DNA of 64,000 bases from Cyclobacteriaceae bacterium (lineage in GTDB: Bacteria > Bacteroidota > Bacteroidia > Cytophagales > Cyclobacteriaceae), in contig JAGQYM010000020.1 of NCBI GenBank assembly GCA_020436085.1, positions 1-64,000 of the forward strand, given 5' to 3'. The notes under the pieces were generated by a model. That model saw only the letters and a list, made by a program, of their open reading frames with translations. It ran no database searches and was not told where the DNA came from. The position numbers and the translations under genes were made by a program. Of the stretch, positions 1 to 8,661 are shown piece after piece. Positions within the stretch are counted from its first letter, which is position 1, and each line of letters starts with the position of its first letter.

Positions 1-785
1 ACATCAACTCCAAATTTCAGTTGACCTGGAATATGGACGAGAATGACTCTTTTATCTATTACAAAGAAGATGCAAACGTAAGTGCGGAGATGATAAAGAG
101 AACAATTACTTCAGCACAATATCCCATATCCCTGTCAGGAGCAAAAACTCCTGCCTACTTCGATGGTAAGAAAATGAACTTCAGCATCGGAGATATGTCG
201 TTTGAAATCTCTCAAAATGACACAACGCTGAAGGGGCCGCACAATCTGATCAACACAATGGCGGCTGTGACTGCGGCTGTGCTTGCAGGGGTAGATGTTG
301 AGAATATTCACAAAGGGCTTAAAACATTCAAGAACGCTCCACATCGTCTTGAACCAGTGGGGACCATCAACGGAGTAGAGTTCATCAACGACTCCAAAGC
401 GACAAATGTCGATTCAGTTGTTTACGCATTAGGAAGTTTCGAGAAGCCATTGATCTGGATTGCAGGTGGTGTTGATAAAGGCAACGATTATAACCTGATC
501 AAAGAGCAGGTAAAACAAAAAGTAAAAACGTTGATCTGTTTGGGTACAGACAACACCAAGCTCACTTCATTTTTTCAGGGAGTAGTGCCGACAATATTGG
601 AAACACAAAATGTAAAGGAGTTGGTGAAGCTGGCAATAGACAACGCAAGGAAAGGAGACGTAGTGTTGCTTTCACCAGCGTGCGCAAGTTTTGATTTGTT
701 TAAGAATTATATCGACAGAGGCGATCAATTCAGAGCAGCAGTTCAGGAATTGAAGAGAGAACAAGAAAACACGATTGAGGCATGA
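1..785 (+). CDS. murD: UDP-N-acetylmuramoylalanine--D-glutamate ligase, C-terminal part
   Basis: Adds D-glutamate to UDP-MurNAc-L-Ala in the cytoplasmic stage of peptidoglycan synthesis. The gene enters from the left edge; the first complete codon is at 3 and the frame is open to the edge, so about 260 C-terminal residues are visible and the N-terminal UDP-binding domain is missing. Visible Mur ligase motifs are GPHNLINTMAAV in the central domain, NDSKATNVDS at the start of the C-terminal domain, and SPACASFDLFKNYIDRG near the end, which is typical of MurD. The stop overlaps the ftsW start by 4 bp, so the two are probably translationally coupled. Confidence 0.96.
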   Translation, partial: INSKFQLTWNMDENDSFIYYKEDANVSAEMIKRTITSAQYPISLSGAKTPAYFDGKKMNFSIGDMSFEISQNDTTLKGPHNLINTMAAVTAAVLAGVDVENIHKGLKTFKNAPHRLEPVGTINGVEFINDSKATNVDSVVYALGSFEKPLIWIAGGVDKGNDYNLIKEQVKQKVKTLICLGTDNTKLTSFFQGVVPTILETQNVKELVKLAIDNARKGDVVLLSPACASFDLFKNYIDRGDQFRAAVQELKREQENTIEA

Positions 786-1945
786 ACAAAGTAAAAGAAT
801 GGGCGGACAAACATTTACAGGGTGACCCGGTGATCTGGGCAGTGGTATTTGCATTGTCATTGATCAGTATCCTGGTGGTTTACAGTTCAATAGGTACACT
901 GGCCTACAAGCGTACAGTGAGCCCGGAACTGTATCTCGTGAAACACACCTTCATGGTGTTCCTTGGATTGGCTTCCATGTGGTTGGCCCACAAAGTTGAC
1001 TACAGATACTATTCGAAACTGTCGCGACTGGCGTTATGGATTAGTGTGCCATTGTTGATCTACACATTTACAAATGGTACCACGATCAATGACGCAGCCC
1101 GATGGATTACACTGCCACTGATCAACACATCGTTTCAGCCTTCTGATTTCGCAAGCCTGGCACTGATCATCAATCTCGCCAGCATGCTCTCCAAGAAGCA
1201 ACAGAACATTGATGATATAAAAGAGTCCCTCATTCCGCTATTAATATGGAGTGGAGTGATCTGCGGATTGATCGCATTAACTAACCTGTCAACAGCCGCC
1301 TTATTGTTTGCCACCTGTATGCTGGTCATGTTTATTGGCCGCGTACCGGTAAAATATTTGGCCATGCTGGTCTTGGTAGGCGCTTTGGCAGGTGCTATTG
1401 CTTTCAAGTTTGGAGTACGCGGTGAGACAGCCAAGAACAGGATCATGAGTTTTGTTCAAGGCACAGAGCTACCGTTTCAGGCAAAGCATGCACGAATAGC
1501 AGTAGCAACCGGTGGCATCACAGGCAAAGGACCAGGAAACAGCGATCAACGAAATATTCTTCCGCACCCATACTCAGATTTCATCTATGCGATACTTATT
1601 GAAGAGTACGGTTTGATCGGTGGAGTTGTGGTATTAGTACTTTATCTGACACTCCTACATCGCGGAATGAAAGCAGCATATAATAGTGAACGAGCATTTG
1701 GTGGTCTGCTATCTGCCGGACTCAGTTTTGACCTCGTCTGTCAGGCAATGGTGAATATGGGAGTAGTAGTAGGCCTCGGACCAATCACCGGACAACCATT
1801 GCCACTCATAAGTATGGGAGGGACAGCCATGGTGTTCACCGGGCTGTCTGTTGGAATAATACTGAGTGTGAGTCGAGGTGAACGAGACGAGCAGTGGGAG
1901 CAAGAAGCAAAAATGGAAAATAAAGACGTAGCAAAAGCAGCTTGA
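782..1945 (+). CDS. ftsW: Cell division protein FtsW, SEDS peptidoglycan glycosyltransferase
   Basis: Polytopic inner-membrane SEDS protein that polymerises lipid II into septal glycan strands together with its cognate class B PBP. The 387-residue product has about ten hydrophobic segments and the SEDS signature region around AVATGGITGKGPGNSDQRN, followed by LPHPYSDFIYAILIEEYG. RodA is the main alternative, but the position between murD and murG in a dcw cluster argues for FtsW. The start overlaps murD (ATGA) and the stop overlaps the TTG start of murG. Confidence 0.95.
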   Translation: MNKVKEWADKHLQGDPVIWAVVFALSLISILVVYSSIGTLAYKRTVSPELYLVKHTFMVFLGLASMWLAHKVDYRYYSKLSRLALWISVPLLIYTFTNGTTINDAARWITLPLINTSFQPSDFASLALIINLASMLSKKQQNIDDIKESLIPLLIWSGVICGLIALTNLSTAALLFATCMLVMFIGRVPVKYLAMLVLVGALAGAIAFKFGVRGETAKNRIMSFVQGTELPFQAKHARIAVATGGITGKGPGNSDQRNILPHPYSDFIYAILIEEYGLIGGVVVLVLYLTLLHRGMKAAYNSERAFGGLLSAGLSFDLVCQAMVNMGVVVGLGPITGQPLPLISMGGTAMVFTGLSVGIILSVSRGERDEQWEQEAKMENKDVAKAA

Positions 1946-3057
1946 AAAACGGGCAACCATATCGTTTGATCATTAGTGGTGGAGGAACCGGAGGTCACGT
2001 GTTTCCCGCACTTGCTATCGCATCCACATTCAAAGAGCGTCACCCCGATGCAGAAATACTCTTTGTGGGAGCCAAAGGAAAAATGGAAATGACCAAAGTG
2101 CCAGAGATGGGATTTAAAATCATTGGCCTTTGGATAAGCGGACTGCAGCGCAAGATCACCTTGTCAAATGTATTGTTCCCATTCAAACTACTCTCGAGTT
2201 ACTTAAAGGCAAAACATATTGTCTCCCGGTTCAAGCCACATGTAGTAGTAGGTACCGGAGGCTATGCAAGCGGTCCGGTGATGATGGCCGCAAATAAAAT
2301 GAAGATACCATCACTCATCCAGGAGCAGAACTCTTACGCGGGACTAACCAACAGGAAGCTTGCAGGAAAAGCCAGCGCCATCTGCGTAGCCTATCCAAAC
2401 ATGGAAAAATATTTTGACCAGCAAAAGATGAAGCTCACAGGCAATCCTGTTCGCAAGGACATACTCGACCTGGGTTCAAAAAAGAATAAGGCACTCGATC
2501 ACTTCATGCTCAGCGGAAAAGATAAAACACTATTAGTCATTGGAGGTAGCCTGGGAGCCAGAACAATCAATCAAAGTATTCTGGCCGGTCTTGACAAACT
2601 GATCGATGCAAACGTGCAGGTAGTGTGGCAGACCGGAAAATTTTACTACGAGCAGATCCAGCAACAAACAGCCAATAAAGATTTGCGAAGGATAAGAATC
2701 TTTGATTTCATCCGCGAAATGGACTTAGCGTATGCCGTGTGCGATGCCGTCATCTCTCGTTCGGGCGCATTAGCGATTTCAGAATTATGCGTGGCAGGCA
2801 AGCCCGCCATTCTCATTCCCTCACCAAACGTTGCAGAAGACCATCAAACCAAAAATGCAAAGGCATTGGTCGATGCAGATGCAGCGCTGATGATTTCAGA
2901 CATGGAAGCAGGAAAGAAATTGGTAGACGAAGCATTGAAATTGCTTCATGACCACACACTGAGTGAAAGACTCTCAAAGAATATCAAAACGTTAGGAAAA
3001 CCTAATGCAGCAGAAGACATAGTCAACGAAATAGAAAAACTCGTAGAGTGCAACTGA
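1942..3057 (+). CDS. murG: Lipid II synthase (GlcNAc transferase) MurG
   Basis: Transfers GlcNAc from UDP-GlcNAc to lipid I at the cytoplasmic membrane face, giving lipid II. The 371-residue protein has the N-terminal glycine-rich loop GGGTGGHVFPALAIA (about residues 12-26), the acceptor-side motif QEQNSYAGLTNR, and the C-terminal UDP-GlcNAc site around SRSGALAISELCVAGKP. The start is TTG at 1942, sharing bases with the ftsW stop (TTGA); no ATG lies upstream of the conserved loop, so a rare start is accepted. Confidence 0.95.
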   Translation: MKNGQPYRLIISGGGTGGHVFPALAIASTFKERHPDAEILFVGAKGKMEMTKVPEMGFKIIGLWISGLQRKITLSNVLFPFKLLSSYLKAKHIVSRFKPHVVVGTGGYASGPVMMAANKMKIPSLIQEQNSYAGLTNRKLAGKASAICVAYPNMEKYFDQQKMKLTGNPVRKDILDLGSKKNKALDHFMLSGKDKTLLVIGGSLGARTINQSILAGLDKLIDANVQVVWQTGKFYYEQIQQQTANKDLRRIRIFDFIREMDLAYAVCDAVISRSGALAISELCVAGKPAILIPSPNVAEDHQTKNAKALVDADAALMISDMEAGKKLVDEALKLLHDHTLSERLSKNIKTLGKPNAAEDIVNEIEKLVECN

Positions 3058-4442
3058 GTAAATACGATATCGTCTACTTCCTCGGCATCGGAGGCATAGG
3101 CATGAGCGCACTGGCCCGTTGGTTCAATAAAAAAGGACTAGCTGTGGCCGGCTACGATCGCACGCCAACCCCCCTTACCAAAGAATTAGAAAAAGAAGGC
3201 ATCGCTATTCACTTCGAAGATAATGTTGCCCTGATCCCAGACACCGTAGCGCTCGACAAAGCACTAATCGTCTATACACCAGCCATCCCAAAGGACCACA
3301 AAGAATTCAATCATCTCAAGTCAATGGGATTTGAGCTGAAGAAACGCTCAGAAGTGTTAGGCATGATATCGCAGCAACACAAGACCGTTGCTGTAGCCGG
3401 AACACATGGTAAAACCACCACCTCCTCATTGATCACGCACATTCTCAAAGTGGCAGGAGTAAACATGGTCGCGTTTTTGGGAGGTGTCACCACAAACTAC
3501 GCTTCCAACCTCGTGATGGAAGGAGAAGTAAGTGACGAAACGATCGTAGTCGCAGAAGCAGATGAGTTTGACCGTTCATTCCTGCGATTGTTTCCAAACA
3601 TAGCAGTGATCACCTCCGTGGACCCAGACCATCTCGATATATACGGCAACCATCAGGAAGTGATAAAGTCGTTTACAGACTTCGCAAACCAAATTGAAAA
3701 AGGTGGCCTCTTGATAAAACAAGAATCCATCAGATCAATCGATAATGAAATAGAAGGAATAAGGGTGAAAACCTATGGCATGAGCCGGGGACAATTTTTT
3801 GCCAGTCAGATAACCACCGAAGGTGGATTTTTTCAATTCAATTTATCAGGGCTTGACTCTGAGATTGAAGACATTAAGCTTGGCGTCCCTGGTTTTCATA
3901 ATATGGAGAACGCAATTGCAGCAGCAATTGTGGCGAATGAACTCGGAGTGAGCAACACAAAAATCAAAGAAGCCCTCGAGTCATTCAAAGGAGTGAAGAG
4001 AAGATTTGAGTTCATCATCAACACTCCCGCACTGGTTTACATCGATGACTACGCGCATCATCCCACCGAGATTGAAGCGTTCCTCAAGTCATTGAAGTCA
4101 ATGTACAAAGGCAAGAAAGTGACAGCAGTATTTCAGCCACACCTTTACACACGCACACGCGATTTTGCAGAAGGCTTCTCAAAAAGCCTCAGCCTGGCCG
4201 ATGAAGTACTGCTCATGGATTTGTACCCCGCAAGAGAGCTGCCGATACCAGGAGTTTCGTCAGACATGCTTTTCGATGACATCACCAGCAACGTTAAAGT
4301 GAGATGTACCAGGGCAGACGTAGTCTCCAGGTTAGAAGATATGGATATCGAAGTATTGGCAACCATCGGAGCCGGAGATATAGACACCTGTGTGCAGCCA
4401 ATTAAGCAAATGTTGAACAGCAAGTATTTGCAACTGAAATAG
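3048..4442 (+). CDS. murC: UDP-N-acetylmuramate--L-alanine ligase
   Basis: First amino-acid ligase of peptidoglycan precursor synthesis, adding L-Ala to UDP-MurNAc with ATP. At 464 residues it is of normal family length. Visible features are the N-terminal dinucleotide-like loop GIGGIGMS (residues 14-20 region), the ATP P-loop GTHGKTTT (118-125), DYAHHPTEI in the C-terminal domain and a substrate-site HLYTRTRD. The GTG start at 3048 overlaps the murG end by 10 bp, and the N-terminal loop requires a start close to here. Confidence 0.96.
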   Translation: MQLSKYDIVYFLGIGGIGMSALARWFNKKGLAVAGYDRTPTPLTKELEKEGIAIHFEDNVALIPDTVALDKALIVYTPAIPKDHKEFNHLKSMGFELKKRSEVLGMISQQHKTVAVAGTHGKTTTSSLITHILKVAGVNMVAFLGGVTTNYASNLVMEGEVSDETIVVAEADEFDRSFLRLFPNIAVITSVDPDHLDIYGNHQEVIKSFTDFANQIEKGGLLIKQESIRSIDNEIEGIRVKTYGMSRGQFFASQITTEGGFFQFNLSGLDSEIEDIKLGVPGFHNMENAIAAAIVANELGVSNTKIKEALESFKGVKRRFEFIINTPALVYIDDYAHHPTEIEAFLKSLKSMYKGKKVTAVFQPHLYTRTRDFAEGFSKSLSLADEVLLMDLYPARELPIPGVSSDMLFDDITSNVKVRCTRADVVSRLEDMDIEVLATIGAGDIDTCVQPIKQMLNSKYLQLK

Positions 4443-4446
4443 TGAG

Positions 4447-5220
4447 ATGATGAAAAAGAAATTCAAACTCAACATACGTACAGAAGCCAAGATCGTCACA
4501 GCACTGGTTGGGATCTTTTTCCTGATAGCATTCAGCGAACGCAAACAGTCGGGCGTGGTTTGTAAAAATATTGTAGTTGAATTAGAGAATACACGGGAGA
4601 ATCACTTTATCGATGAAGCAGACATACTTCAGATTATTGAGAGCAGCGGTGAAACGATGATCGGAAAAAGTATAGACCGGATCAACCTTCGATCACTCGA
4701 GAAAAGACTTGAAGGAGATAAGCACATCTCAAAAGCAGAAATATTCGGAGACGTAAAAGGCAACGTAACCGTAAACGTCAAGTTAAGACGGCCCATCGCG
4801 AGACTAATCAGAGACAATGGACCCGATGCCTACATCGCGGAAGATGGAAAAGTGATGAGAACATCAGAAAAATACTCATCAAGAATACTGCTGATCACCG
4901 GAAGAAAAGCAGCTGATTTGATCGAACAAGGAGATATCCTTAAGTCAGACTTCGGTGTGCAGATAATGGACATGATTGAATTTATTCAAGACGATATTTT
5001 TTGGAAAGCACAGGTGGCCCAACTCGACATTAACGAAGGCGGTAAAATATTCATATACCCACAGGTTACAGGTCAGCTGGTTGAGTTTGGTAAACCAGAG
5101 AATATTGAAACGAAGTTTAGGAAGCTGATGATCTTTTATAAAGAGATCCTGCCTCAGCGAGGATGGACCAAATACGAACGCGTGAATGTTGAATACGAAG
5201 GACAGGTAATAGCAGAATAG
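4447..5220 (+). CDS. ftsQ: FtsQ-like cell division protein
   Basis: Single-pass division protein of 257 residues: short basic cytoplasmic tail, one membrane helix (about residues 15-30), then a periplasmic region whose first part (IVVELENTRENHFIDEADI to about residue 115) looks like a POTRA domain. In other bacteria FtsQ/DivIB links FtsB and FtsL to the divisome. Sequence conservation in this family is poor, so the name rests mainly on size, topology and position between murC and ftsA. It starts 4 bp after murC. Confidence 0.85.
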   Translation: MMKKKFKLNIRTEAKIVTALVGIFFLIAFSERKQSGVVCKNIVVELENTRENHFIDEADILQIIESSGETMIGKSIDRINLRSLEKRLEGDKHISKAEIFGDVKGNVTVNVKLRRPIARLIRDNGPDAYIAEDGKVMRTSEKYSSRILLITGRKAADLIEQGDILKSDFGVQIMDMIEFIQDDIFWKAQVAQLDINEGGKIFIYPQVTGQLVEFGKPENIETKFRKLMIFYKEILPQRGWTKYERVNVEYEGQVIAE

Positions 5221-5224
5221 TTAA

Positions 5225-5316
5225 TAGTCTATAGTCCATAGTCGATAGACTTATGGATTGTAGGCTTAAGAATACATGTACTAAAGACTAAAGACTAAGG
5301 ACTAAAAACTAAAAAA
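5225..5316. repeat. Dyad-symmetric heptad repeat array in the ftsQ-ftsA spacer
   Basis: The left arm (5225-5252) is 7-bp units TAGTCTA, TAGTCCA, TAGTCGA, TAGACTT. The right arm (5281-5315) is CTAAAGA, CTAAAGA, CTAAGGA, CTAAAAA, CTAAAAA. Read in register, the right arm is NNGACTA repeated and the left arm is its reverse complement TAGTCNN, so the arms can pair as an imperfect hairpin across a 28-bp centre. The array fills most of the 124-bp gap. No coding potential was seen. Confidence 0.8.
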
Positions 5317-5344
5317 GCACAACCACTAATAACGATTTACAACC

Positions 5345-6643
5345 ATGGAACATGAAAAAATAGTAGTAGGACTAGACATAGGCACCACAAAAATTTGTGC
5401 CATAGTCGGTCGCAAAAATGCCTACGGAAAGCTCGAAGTATTGGGCATGGGCAAGGCGGAGTCCGAAGGCGTAATCAAAGGCATTGTCACCAACATCGAC
5501 AAGACCGTATTCGCCATTGAAAAAGCGATAAAGGAAGCCAGCGATATGTCAGGCATCGACATCGGTATTGTCAATGTAGGAATTGCCGGTCAGCACATAC
5601 GCAGCTCAATTCATCACGGAAGCATTACACGCAACTCCAAAGATGATGAGATCAGCATCGAAGATGTGAACAGACTTACAGAAGATATGTATCGCATCGT
5701 CATTCCCCCCGGAAGCGAGATCATCCATGTGATGCCACAAGATTACATGGTCGACTACGAAGAAGGAATTAAAGATCCCGTAGGGATGTCGGGTGTAAAG
5801 CTCGAAGCAGACTTCCACATCATCACCGCACAAACCAGCGCAATCAATAATATCAATAAGTGTGTGCGCAGAGGAGGACTGGAAATAGAAGATCTCATCC
5901 TTGAGCCACTCGCGTCAAGTCTCGCAGTGTTGAGCGAAGAAGAGAAAGAAGCCGGAGTTTGCCTGATCGATATAGGTGGAGGTACTACCGATGTAGCAAT
6001 CTTCTATGACAACATCATCAGGCATACAGCAGTAATTCCATTCGGAGGAAATATACTCACCACGGACATCCAGCATGGACTCATGGTGATGGCCAAGCAG
6101 GCCGAGCAACTGAAGACACGCTTTGGAAAAGCAATTGCAGAAGAAGCAAGTCCAAACGAAATCGTGTCAATCCCGGGTATTCGCAACAGAACAGCCAAAG
6201 AGATATCCGTTAAAAACCTGTCCAACATCATTCAGGCCCGTATGGAAGAGATCATCGAAATGGCACACACCGAAATACTGGCTTCAGGTTTTGAGAACAG
6301 GTTGGCTGGAGGCATTGTAATCACCGGAGGCGGATCGCAACTCAGTTGCCTGAAACAGCTGGTGGAATACATGACGGGAATGGACGCGCGTATCGGCTAT
6401 CCCAATGAACATCTTGGCAAGAGCAAGATGGAAGTAGTAAAGAGTCCAATGTATGCCACAGCCGTGGGCTTGGTGTTGTCAGGCTTCCGTTCGTTGGACG
6501 AACGCGAGGAACGCTACAAAGAGGCACGTACTGTGAAAGTTGGCAAGACGAAAAAAGTAACGTCATCAGATTTCTTTACCAACATCCTCAATAAAACAAA
6601 AGGATTGTTGATCGATGATCTGGATGGCAAGAATGAATACTAA
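5345..6643 (+). CDS. ftsA: Cell division protein FtsA
   Basis: Actin-like ATPase that tethers FtsZ filaments to the inner membrane. The 432-residue product begins with the phosphate-1 motif GLDIGTTKICAIVG, followed by the SHS2/1C region; phosphate-2 is CLIDIGGGTTDVAIF and the adenosine motif is GGIVITGGGSQL. The tail around FFTNILNKTKGLLIDDL is a candidate membrane-binding amphipathic helix. It is separated from ftsQ by the heptad repeat spacer and lies 29 bp before ftsZ. Confidence 0.97.
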   Translation: MEHEKIVVGLDIGTTKICAIVGRKNAYGKLEVLGMGKAESEGVIKGIVTNIDKTVFAIEKAIKEASDMSGIDIGIVNVGIAGQHIRSSIHHGSITRNSKDDEISIEDVNRLTEDMYRIVIPPGSEIIHVMPQDYMVDYEEGIKDPVGMSGVKLEADFHIITAQTSAINNINKCVRRGGLEIEDLILEPLASSLAVLSEEEKEAGVCLIDIGGGTTDVAIFYDNIIRHTAVIPFGGNILTTDIQHGLMVMAKQAEQLKTRFGKAIAEEASPNEIVSIPGIRNRTAKEISVKNLSNIIQARMEEIIEMAHTEILASGFENRLAGGIVITGGGSQLSCLKQLVEYMTGMDARIGYPNEHLGKSKMEVVKSPMYATAVGLVLSGFRSLDEREERYKEARTVKVGKTKKVTSSDFFTNILNKTKGLLIDDLDGKNEY

Positions 6644-6672
6644 AAAGAATTAACCACTAAACAATTATCATC

Positions 6673-8322
6673 ATGTCTGGAATAGCTTACAAATTCGAGC
6701 TCCCCAAACATCACCAGTCGATCATCAAGGTGATTGGAGTGGGTGGCGGAGGAAGTAATGCGGTCAACCACATGTTCGCACAAGGCATCAAAGATGTCGA
6801 GTTCGTTGTGTGCAACACCGACTTACAGGCGCTCAACAGCAGCCCCATTCCTTATAAACTACAAATCGGGGCCAACCTCACGGAAGGTCTCGGGTGCGGT
6901 GCAAATCCCGAAGTGGGTCGCGCGGCTGCATTGGAAAGCAAAGATCAAATCCGGGAAATGCTCACAGGCACCAAGATGGTGTTCGTGACAGCCGGAATGG
7001 GCGGAGGCACGGGAACGGGTGCAGCTCCTGTGTTGGCAAAAATCGCCAAGGACATGGACATCCTCACAGTAGGTATTGTGACTGTGCCGTTCATGTTCGA
7101 AGGGAAAAAGAAATTAGCCGCAGCACAACTAGGCATTGAAGCTCTTCGTGCAAGTTGCGACACCGTGCTGGTTATCCTCAACGATAAACTCAGAGAAATC
7201 TACGGAAACCTGTCCATCGGACAAGCATTTGCCCAAGCCGACAATGTACTGACCACTGCAGCCAAAGGAATCGCAGAGATCATTACACTCGCAGGTTATG
7301 TGAATGTCGACTTCCAGGACGTGCGCACCGTAATGCACAATGCCGGTGCAGCCGTAATGGGATCGGCAGAAACACGCGGAGAAAACCGCGCATTGCTCGC
7401 AGCACAACAGGCCCTCGCCTCACCGCTGCTTGACAACCGCGACATCATGGGAGCGAAGCGCATACTGCTCTCCATCATTTCAGGTGAAGAAGCAGAATTG
7501 CAGATGGACGAGCTTTCAGAAATCACAGAATACATCCAGCAGCAGGCAGGTGACGAAGCCGAAGTCATCTTCGGTCACGGTGTCGATTCGACCATCGGAG
7601 ATCGTATCAGAGTTACAGTCATCGCCACAGACTTCGATGCAGAAGCACAGTCAGCGATGGAAGAAAAGAAAAAGGTTCATGACCTCGACAGGACACAGCA
7701 CAACCTGTTTATCCAAATCGACAACTCAGTAAACGAAGGCGAAAAAGAGCCCGAACTGAAAGTTGCTGATAAAGACAAGCCAGTGCTCTCGACCCCCAAC
7801 AAGATCGAAGAGCCAAAAGAGCAGCCTGTAAAACAGGTAGAAAAGAAAGAGGCAAAGGAGGACAAGGAAGAAAAAGAGGAGAGGAGTTATACGTTCACCT
7901 TGTTCGAGAAGAAAGAGGAACCTGTGCAAAGCAAGACACTCTTTGATGAAGTGGAAGATGAGGTAGAGGATGAAGGAGAAGAAAGTTTGTTTGCAGAGGC
8001 TGAAGAAGATGAGTTCGACATAGAAAGTGAAGTTTCATCGGATCAGGTACTAAATGAAGAAGGAATGATGGAATATCGCAAGACCAAAGAGAGACTTCAG
8101 CAGCAGGCCAGGGACAGAAGAGAGAAATTGAAAAGCAATAAGAAGCAGGAGATGACCAAAGAAGAGTTCAACGAAAAGTGGTCATTACCGGCTTATTTGA
8201 GGAGAGGCGTAAAAATGAACAATGTGCCTCACTCTTCGGAGCCCTATATCTCCAGGTACAACTTGAACGATGATAACAGTTTACTGGGTAATAATAAGTT
8301 TTTACATGACAATGTAGATTAA
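6673..8322 (+). CDS. ftsZ: Cell division protein FtsZ with extended C-terminus
   Basis: Tubulin-like GTPase forming the Z ring. The GTP signature GGGTGTG is at residues 110-116 and the T7 loop NVDFQDV at 211-217. At 549 residues it is much longer than the usual 350-450: after the globular core (to about 320) comes a highly charged Glu/Lys-rich linker of about 180 residues. The conserved C-terminal peptide appears as LPAYLRR (505-511) but is not terminal; 38 more residues follow, ending in NNKFLHDNVD. Partner-binding peptides are normally at the very end of FtsZ, so the tail is notable. Confidence 0.97.
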   Translation: MSGIAYKFELPKHHQSIIKVIGVGGGGSNAVNHMFAQGIKDVEFVVCNTDLQALNSSPIPYKLQIGANLTEGLGCGANPEVGRAAALESKDQIREMLTGTKMVFVTAGMGGGTGTGAAPVLAKIAKDMDILTVGIVTVPFMFEGKKKLAAAQLGIEALRASCDTVLVILNDKLREIYGNLSIGQAFAQADNVLTTAAKGIAEIITLAGYVNVDFQDVRTVMHNAGAAVMGSAETRGENRALLAAQQALASPLLDNRDIMGAKRILLSIISGEEAELQMDELSEITEYIQQQAGDEAEVIFGHGVDSTIGDRIRVTVIATDFDAEAQSAMEEKKKVHDLDRTQHNLFIQIDNSVNEGEKEPELKVADKDKPVLSTPNKIEEPKEQPVKQVEKKEAKEDKEEKEERSYTFTLFEKKEEPVQSKTLFDEVEDEVEDEGEESLFAEAEEDEFDIESEVSSDQVLNEEGMMEYRKTKERLQQQARDRREKLKSNKKQEMTKEEFNEKWSLPAYLRRGVKMNNVPHSSEPYISRYNLNDDNSLLGNNKFLHDNVD

Positions 8323-8323
8323 A

Positions 8324-8407
8324 CTGGATACATGATACTGGACGCTGGACAGTGGCGACTCGACCAGACACGAGACCAGCATCAAGCGACAAGTATCAAG
8401 GATCCAG
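8324..8407. repeat. Second dyad-symmetric heptad repeat array, downstream of ftsZ
   Basis: Starting two bases after the ftsZ stop, the sequence reads in 7-bp units: CTGGATA, CATGATA, CTGGACG, CTGGACA, GTGGCGA, then after a centre CATCAAG, CGACAAG, TATCAAG, GATCCAG. The second arm is close to the reverse complement of the first, with 21 of 28 positions matching over four paired units by hand. It has the same architecture as the array at 5225-5316 but a different unit sequence. Confidence 0.75.
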
Positions 8408-8416
8408 CAAAGAGAT

Positions 8417-8496
8417 GGCATTCCCGGCACGACAGGTTTTTACTCCATTCGTAGTGGTTGTTGGTTGTAAATATTTTTTGCCGGTGCCGGGATGCC
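8417..8496. repeat. Long-armed inverted repeat downstream of ftsZ
   Basis: GGCATTCCCGGCAC at 8417-8430 is mirrored by GTGCCGGGATGCC at 8484-8496, a 13-bp pairing with one bulged base and a 53-nt loop. TTTTT follows the right arm. It could be a structured 3' end of the ftsZ transcript, or a small RNA. The loop contains no gene-like sequence. Confidence 0.6.
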
Positions 8497-8508
8497 TTTT
8501 TATGTAAA

Positions 8509-8538
8509 GTCTGGTTGGTAGCCAGACGCGATTTTTTT
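8509..8538 (+). terminator. Candidate intrinsic terminator after ftsZ
   Basis: GTCTGG (8509-8514) pairs with CCAGAC (8522-8527) around a 7-nt loop, and a run of seven T follows at 8532-8538. It is oriented to end the dcw transcript. Confidence 0.65.
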
Positions 8539-8540
8539 CG

Positions 8541-8579
8541 AAACCCCGGTCTCTCGAATGGCCGGGGTTTTGTTTTTTT
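8541..8579 (+). terminator. Second intrinsic terminator after ftsZ
   Basis: AAACCCCGG (8541-8549) pairs with CCGGGGTTT (8562-8570), a 9-bp stem with a 12-nt loop, followed by TGTTTTTTT. It is the strongest terminator in this spacer and probably isolates the next gene from the division cluster. Confidence 0.8.
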
Positions 8580-8661
8580 AGGTGTTACCCACAAAATACC
8601 AGCAGTCGCCAACGATCAACGGCCAACCCTCCCTATCTTTATATCTAAGACTCTAAACAAA

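Noticed and set aside
7129-7568. Long minus-strand frames inside ftsZ
   Set aside because: They are antisense shadows of a strongly conserved gene and have no family likeness.
8458-8661. N-terminal extension of the alpha/beta hydrolase
   Set aside because: The open frame crosses two terminator hairpins and has no gene-like sequence; the ATG at 8662 starts a proper signal anchor.
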